The notes beneath the pieces are model-generated. The model saw only the letters and a program-made list of their open reading frames with translations. It did not search any database and was not told where the DNA came from. From positions 1 to 7,995 of the forward strand of contig DAOVIO010000176.1 in assembly GCA_030673645.1 (NCBI GenBank): a DNA stretch of 7,995 nt, read 5' to 3'. The position numbers were made by a program, and so were the translations under genes. This DNA is from JAGLSB01 sp023135955 (GTDB taxonomy: Bacteria > Bacteroidota > Bacteroidia > Bacteroidales > GCA-2748055). Within the stretch, counting starts at the first letter, position 1. Every line of letters begins with the position of its first letter. This document shows positions 6,362 to 7,995 of the stretch, in pieces.

Positions 6362-7726
6362 TTACTTCATCATTTCAGCATAATACTTATAAAACAATGG
6401 AATAGTTTCAATTCCTTTATAAAAATTGAATAGTGGATAATTTTCATTAGGGGAATGAATTGCATCAGACTCAAGTCCGAAACCCATCAAAATTGATTTT
6501 ACTCCAAGTACCTCTTCAAAAGTTGATATGATTGGAATACTTCCTCCGCTTCTGGTTGGAACTGGCTTTTTACCAAAACTTTCTTCAATAGCCTTGCTGG
6601 CTGCCTGATATGAAGCTGTATCCATTGGAGAAACATAACCTTGTCCTCCATGCAGACTTTCAACTGTAACTTGGACAGATTCAGGAGCAAGTGATTTAAA
6701 ATAATTTTCAAATAATTTGTCTACCTTTTCAGAATCCTGATTTGGTACAAGTCGCATGGATATCTTTGCAAAAGCTTTAGAAGGAAGCACGGTTTTAGCA
6801 CCCTCACCGGTATAACCGCCCCAGATTCCACAAACATCAAGGCTGGGACGAATTCCAGTTCTTTCATTCGTTGTATAATTTTTTTCTCCTTCTACTACCT
6901 TTACATCAATAGCTGCCTTGTATTCATCAAGGTCGAAAGGAGCTTTATCCATTTCAGCTCTTTCAGCATCACTTACAACTTGTACATCATCATAAAAACC
7001 ATCAATTGTAATGTGATTATTTTCATCTGTTAGCTTTGAAATCATCCCTGCAAGAATATTTATCGGATTAGCCACAGCTCCACCATACAGCCCCGAATGA
7101 AGATCCCTGTTCGGACCTGTAACTTCAACCTGCAAGTAGCTTAGGCCTCTTAATCCGACTGTTATTGAAGGAATATCCTGAGCAATCATTGTAGTATCGG
7201 AAACCAGAATTACATCTGATTTTAAAAGTTCTTTGTTTTCCAGACAGAATTCTTTCAATGAAGGAGAACCAACTTCTTCCTCACCTTCAATCATAAATTT
7301 AACATTCGTAGTTAATGTTCCGGTCTGAATCATTAATTCGAAAGCTTTTACATGCATAAACAACTGACCTTTGTCGTCGTCGGCACCACGTGCATAAATT
7401 TTTCCGTCTCTAACTTCAGGCTCAAAAGGAGGCGAATCCCAAAGATTAAGAGGCTCCACCGGTTGAACATCATAATGCCCATAAACTAAAACTGTGGGTA
7501 GAGAAGGGTCAATTATTTTTTCACCAAAAACAACTGGATGACCAGTGGTTTCCATAACTTCAGCTTTATCTACGCCTGCTGCAAGAAGACTCTTTTTCAC
7601 CGCTTCGGCGGTTTTATACATATCATCCTTATGCTCTTTCATAGAGCTAATCGAAGGGATGCGAATCAAATCAAATAATTCTTCAAGGAATCTGTCCTTG
7701 TTATTTTCTATATATTCTTTAATCAT
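6362..7726 (-). CDS. M20-family metallodipeptidase (CNDP2-like)
   Basis: This 454-residue enzyme is a two-zinc peptidase of clan MH, family M20, expected to cleave dipeptides in the cytoplasm; no signal peptide is present. By alignment from memory with human CNDP2, the metal ligands are H84 (GHYDVQP), bridging D117 (ARGADDDKG), E151 (EGEEEVGS), D177 (LVSDT) and H424 (DAIHSPNE). E150 is the general base, D86 supports H84, and H210 (DLHSGLYGG), inside the lid/dimerisation domain, is the residue that reaches the partner subunit's active site. All are intact, so the enzyme should be active. Residues about 190-400 contain the dimerisation insert, including RSGGSIPI (392-399), usual for the substrate carboxylate site. 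The start MIKEYIENNKDRFLEEL is a normal N-terminus for the family. No Shine-Dalgarno is visible; a partial -7 match TAACTTTA lies at 7750-7757. The exact peptide specificity cannot be told from sequence. Confidence 0.93.
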   Translation of the reverse strand: MIKEYIENNKDRFLEELFDLIRIPSISSMKEHKDDMYKTAEAVKKSLLAAGVDKAEVMETTGHPVVFGEKIIDPSLPTVLVYGHYDVQPVEPLNLWDSPPFEPEVRDGKIYARGADDDKGQLFMHVKAFELMIQTGTLTTNVKFMIEGEEEVGSPSLKEFCLENKELLKSDVILVSDTTMIAQDIPSITVGLRGLSYLQVEVTGPNRDLHSGLYGGAVANPINILAGMISKLTDENNHITIDGFYDDVQVVSDAERAEMDKAPFDLDEYKAAIDVKVVEGEKNYTTNERTGIRPSLDVCGIWGGYTGEGAKTVLPSKAFAKISMRLVPNQDSEKVDKLFENYFKSLAPESVQVTVESLHGGQGYVSPMDTASYQAASKAIEESFGKKPVPTRSGGSIPIISTFEEVLGVKSILMGFGLESDAIHSPNENYPLFNFYKGIETIPLFYKYYAEMMK

Positions 7727-7767
7727 TTTGGAAAATTTAAAAATTTCGATAAAGTTAATTATTATTT

Positions 7768-7795
7768 GTTATTGGTGATGGTTAATGGTTGCTGG
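7768..7795. repeat. Degenerate 7-bp tandem repeat tract
   Basis: Four loosely repeated units read GTTATTG, GTGATG, GTTAATG and GTTGCTG. Such GGTTATTG-like tracts are, in my recollection, common as decaying simple repeats between Bacteroidota genes. The tract lies about 40 bases upstream of the dipeptidase start, in or just above the place where its promoter should be. Confidence 0.4.
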
Positions 7796-7850
7796 AAGGA
7801 GAATTTTATGAAGTTATAAAACATGCATTAACAAGCACCCCATCATGTGT

Positions 7851-7898
7851 TTATTTATTGTAGGATCGCGCCACGTGGCGCGACCCTACAATAAATAA
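7851..7898. repeat. 48-bp near-perfect palindrome (REP/MITE-like)
   Basis: Two 24-base arms (7851-7874 and 7875-7898) meet at a CACGTG centre and pair at 23 of 24 positions; the only exception is A7865 with C7884. The inner part is GC-rich (GCGCCACGTGGCGC) and the outer part AT-rich (TTATTTATTGTAGG). A hairpin this long is stable as RNA or extruded single strand. No transposase, and no clear target-site duplication, is visible beside it. It stands between the dipeptidase and the convergent-in-order upstream gene, which is read in the same direction. Confidence 0.8.
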
Positions 7899-7923
7899 CG
7901 TGTGTCTCACAACAAACAACCGT

Positions 7924-7939
7924 GCGACCCTACAATAAA
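7924..7939. repeat. Partial second copy of the palindrome arm
   Basis: The 16 bases GCGACCCTACAATAAA are identical to 7880-7895 in the right arm of the 48-bp palindrome and lie 44 bases further on in the same orientation. The matching left arm is absent, so this is a half-element, perhaps a truncated or decayed copy. Confidence 0.7.
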
Positions 7940-7949
7940 CCCAATCGCT

Positions 7950-7995
7950 TCACCTATCCCCCAACTCCTTAAAAACCTTCTCAATTTCATCATAA
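7950..7995 (-). CDS. C-terminal end of an unidentified protein, cut by window edge
   Basis: Reading leftward from the right edge, one minus-strand frame gives YDEIEKVFKELGDR and then TGA (7950-7952). The residues look like a normal amphipathic, charged helix at a protein C-terminus, and the strand agrees with every other gene here. Fourteen residues are too few to name a family. A chance open stretch is possible, since 46 bases is short. Confidence 0.45.
   Translation of the reverse strand, partial: YDEIEKVFKELGDR

Noticed and set aside
7545..7778. Plus-strand frame crossing the dipeptidase start
   Set aside because: It is antisense to the conserved dipeptidase N-terminus and extends into the repeat-bearing spacer without any motif.
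7851..7939. CRISPR array
   Set aside because: Only one palindrome and one partial arm are present, with no series of equal repeats and spacers and no cas genes.

Overview
The window looks like ordinary core chromosome from a member of the Bacteroidota, probably an environmental Bacteroidales or Marinilabiliales relative; the exact genus cannot be read from it. The evidence is a type III glutamine synthetase, the Bacteroidota form of AIR synthetase (PurM), an OmpA-family protein with TPR, PD40 propeller and carboxypeptidase-regulatory-like domains, AT-rich spacers, weak Shine-Dalgarno sequences, and promoters of the Bacteroidota type (-33 TTG/TTTG, -7 TAnnTTTG).

Every gene lies on the minus strand. 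Reading in the direction of transcription (right to left): 7950-7995 is the last 14 codons of an unidentified gene. 7727-7949 is a spacer with a 48-bp near-perfect palindrome, a repeated half-copy of it and a degenerate heptamer tract. 6362-7726 encodes an M20-family dipeptidase and ends in a strong intrinsic terminator. 5992-6305 is an AT-rich spacer with a 20-bp perfect palindrome and the glutamine synthetase promoter. 3802-5991 is glnN, followed by its own terminator hairpin. 1655-3637 encodes a secreted TPR/propeller/OmpA protein. 459-1625 is purM, starting 29 bp after the previous stop and so probably cotranscribed with it. 324-458 is a spacer with a short palindromic repeat and a promoter for prfA. 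1-323 is the first third of prfA.

The genes do not form one system. They cover nitrogen assimilation (glnN), peptide turnover (dipeptidase), cell-envelope anchoring (OmpA-family protein), purine synthesis (purM) and translation termination (prfA). The purM-prfA order agrees with what I recall of Bacteroides chromosomes, where pyrF often follows prfA. I found no defence system, mobile element gene, CRISPR array, tRNA or rRNA. The points worth a second look are the start-site corrections for glnN and purM, the shared promoter architecture of prfA and glnN, the PorE-like domain order of the OmpA protein, and the intergenic palindromes.
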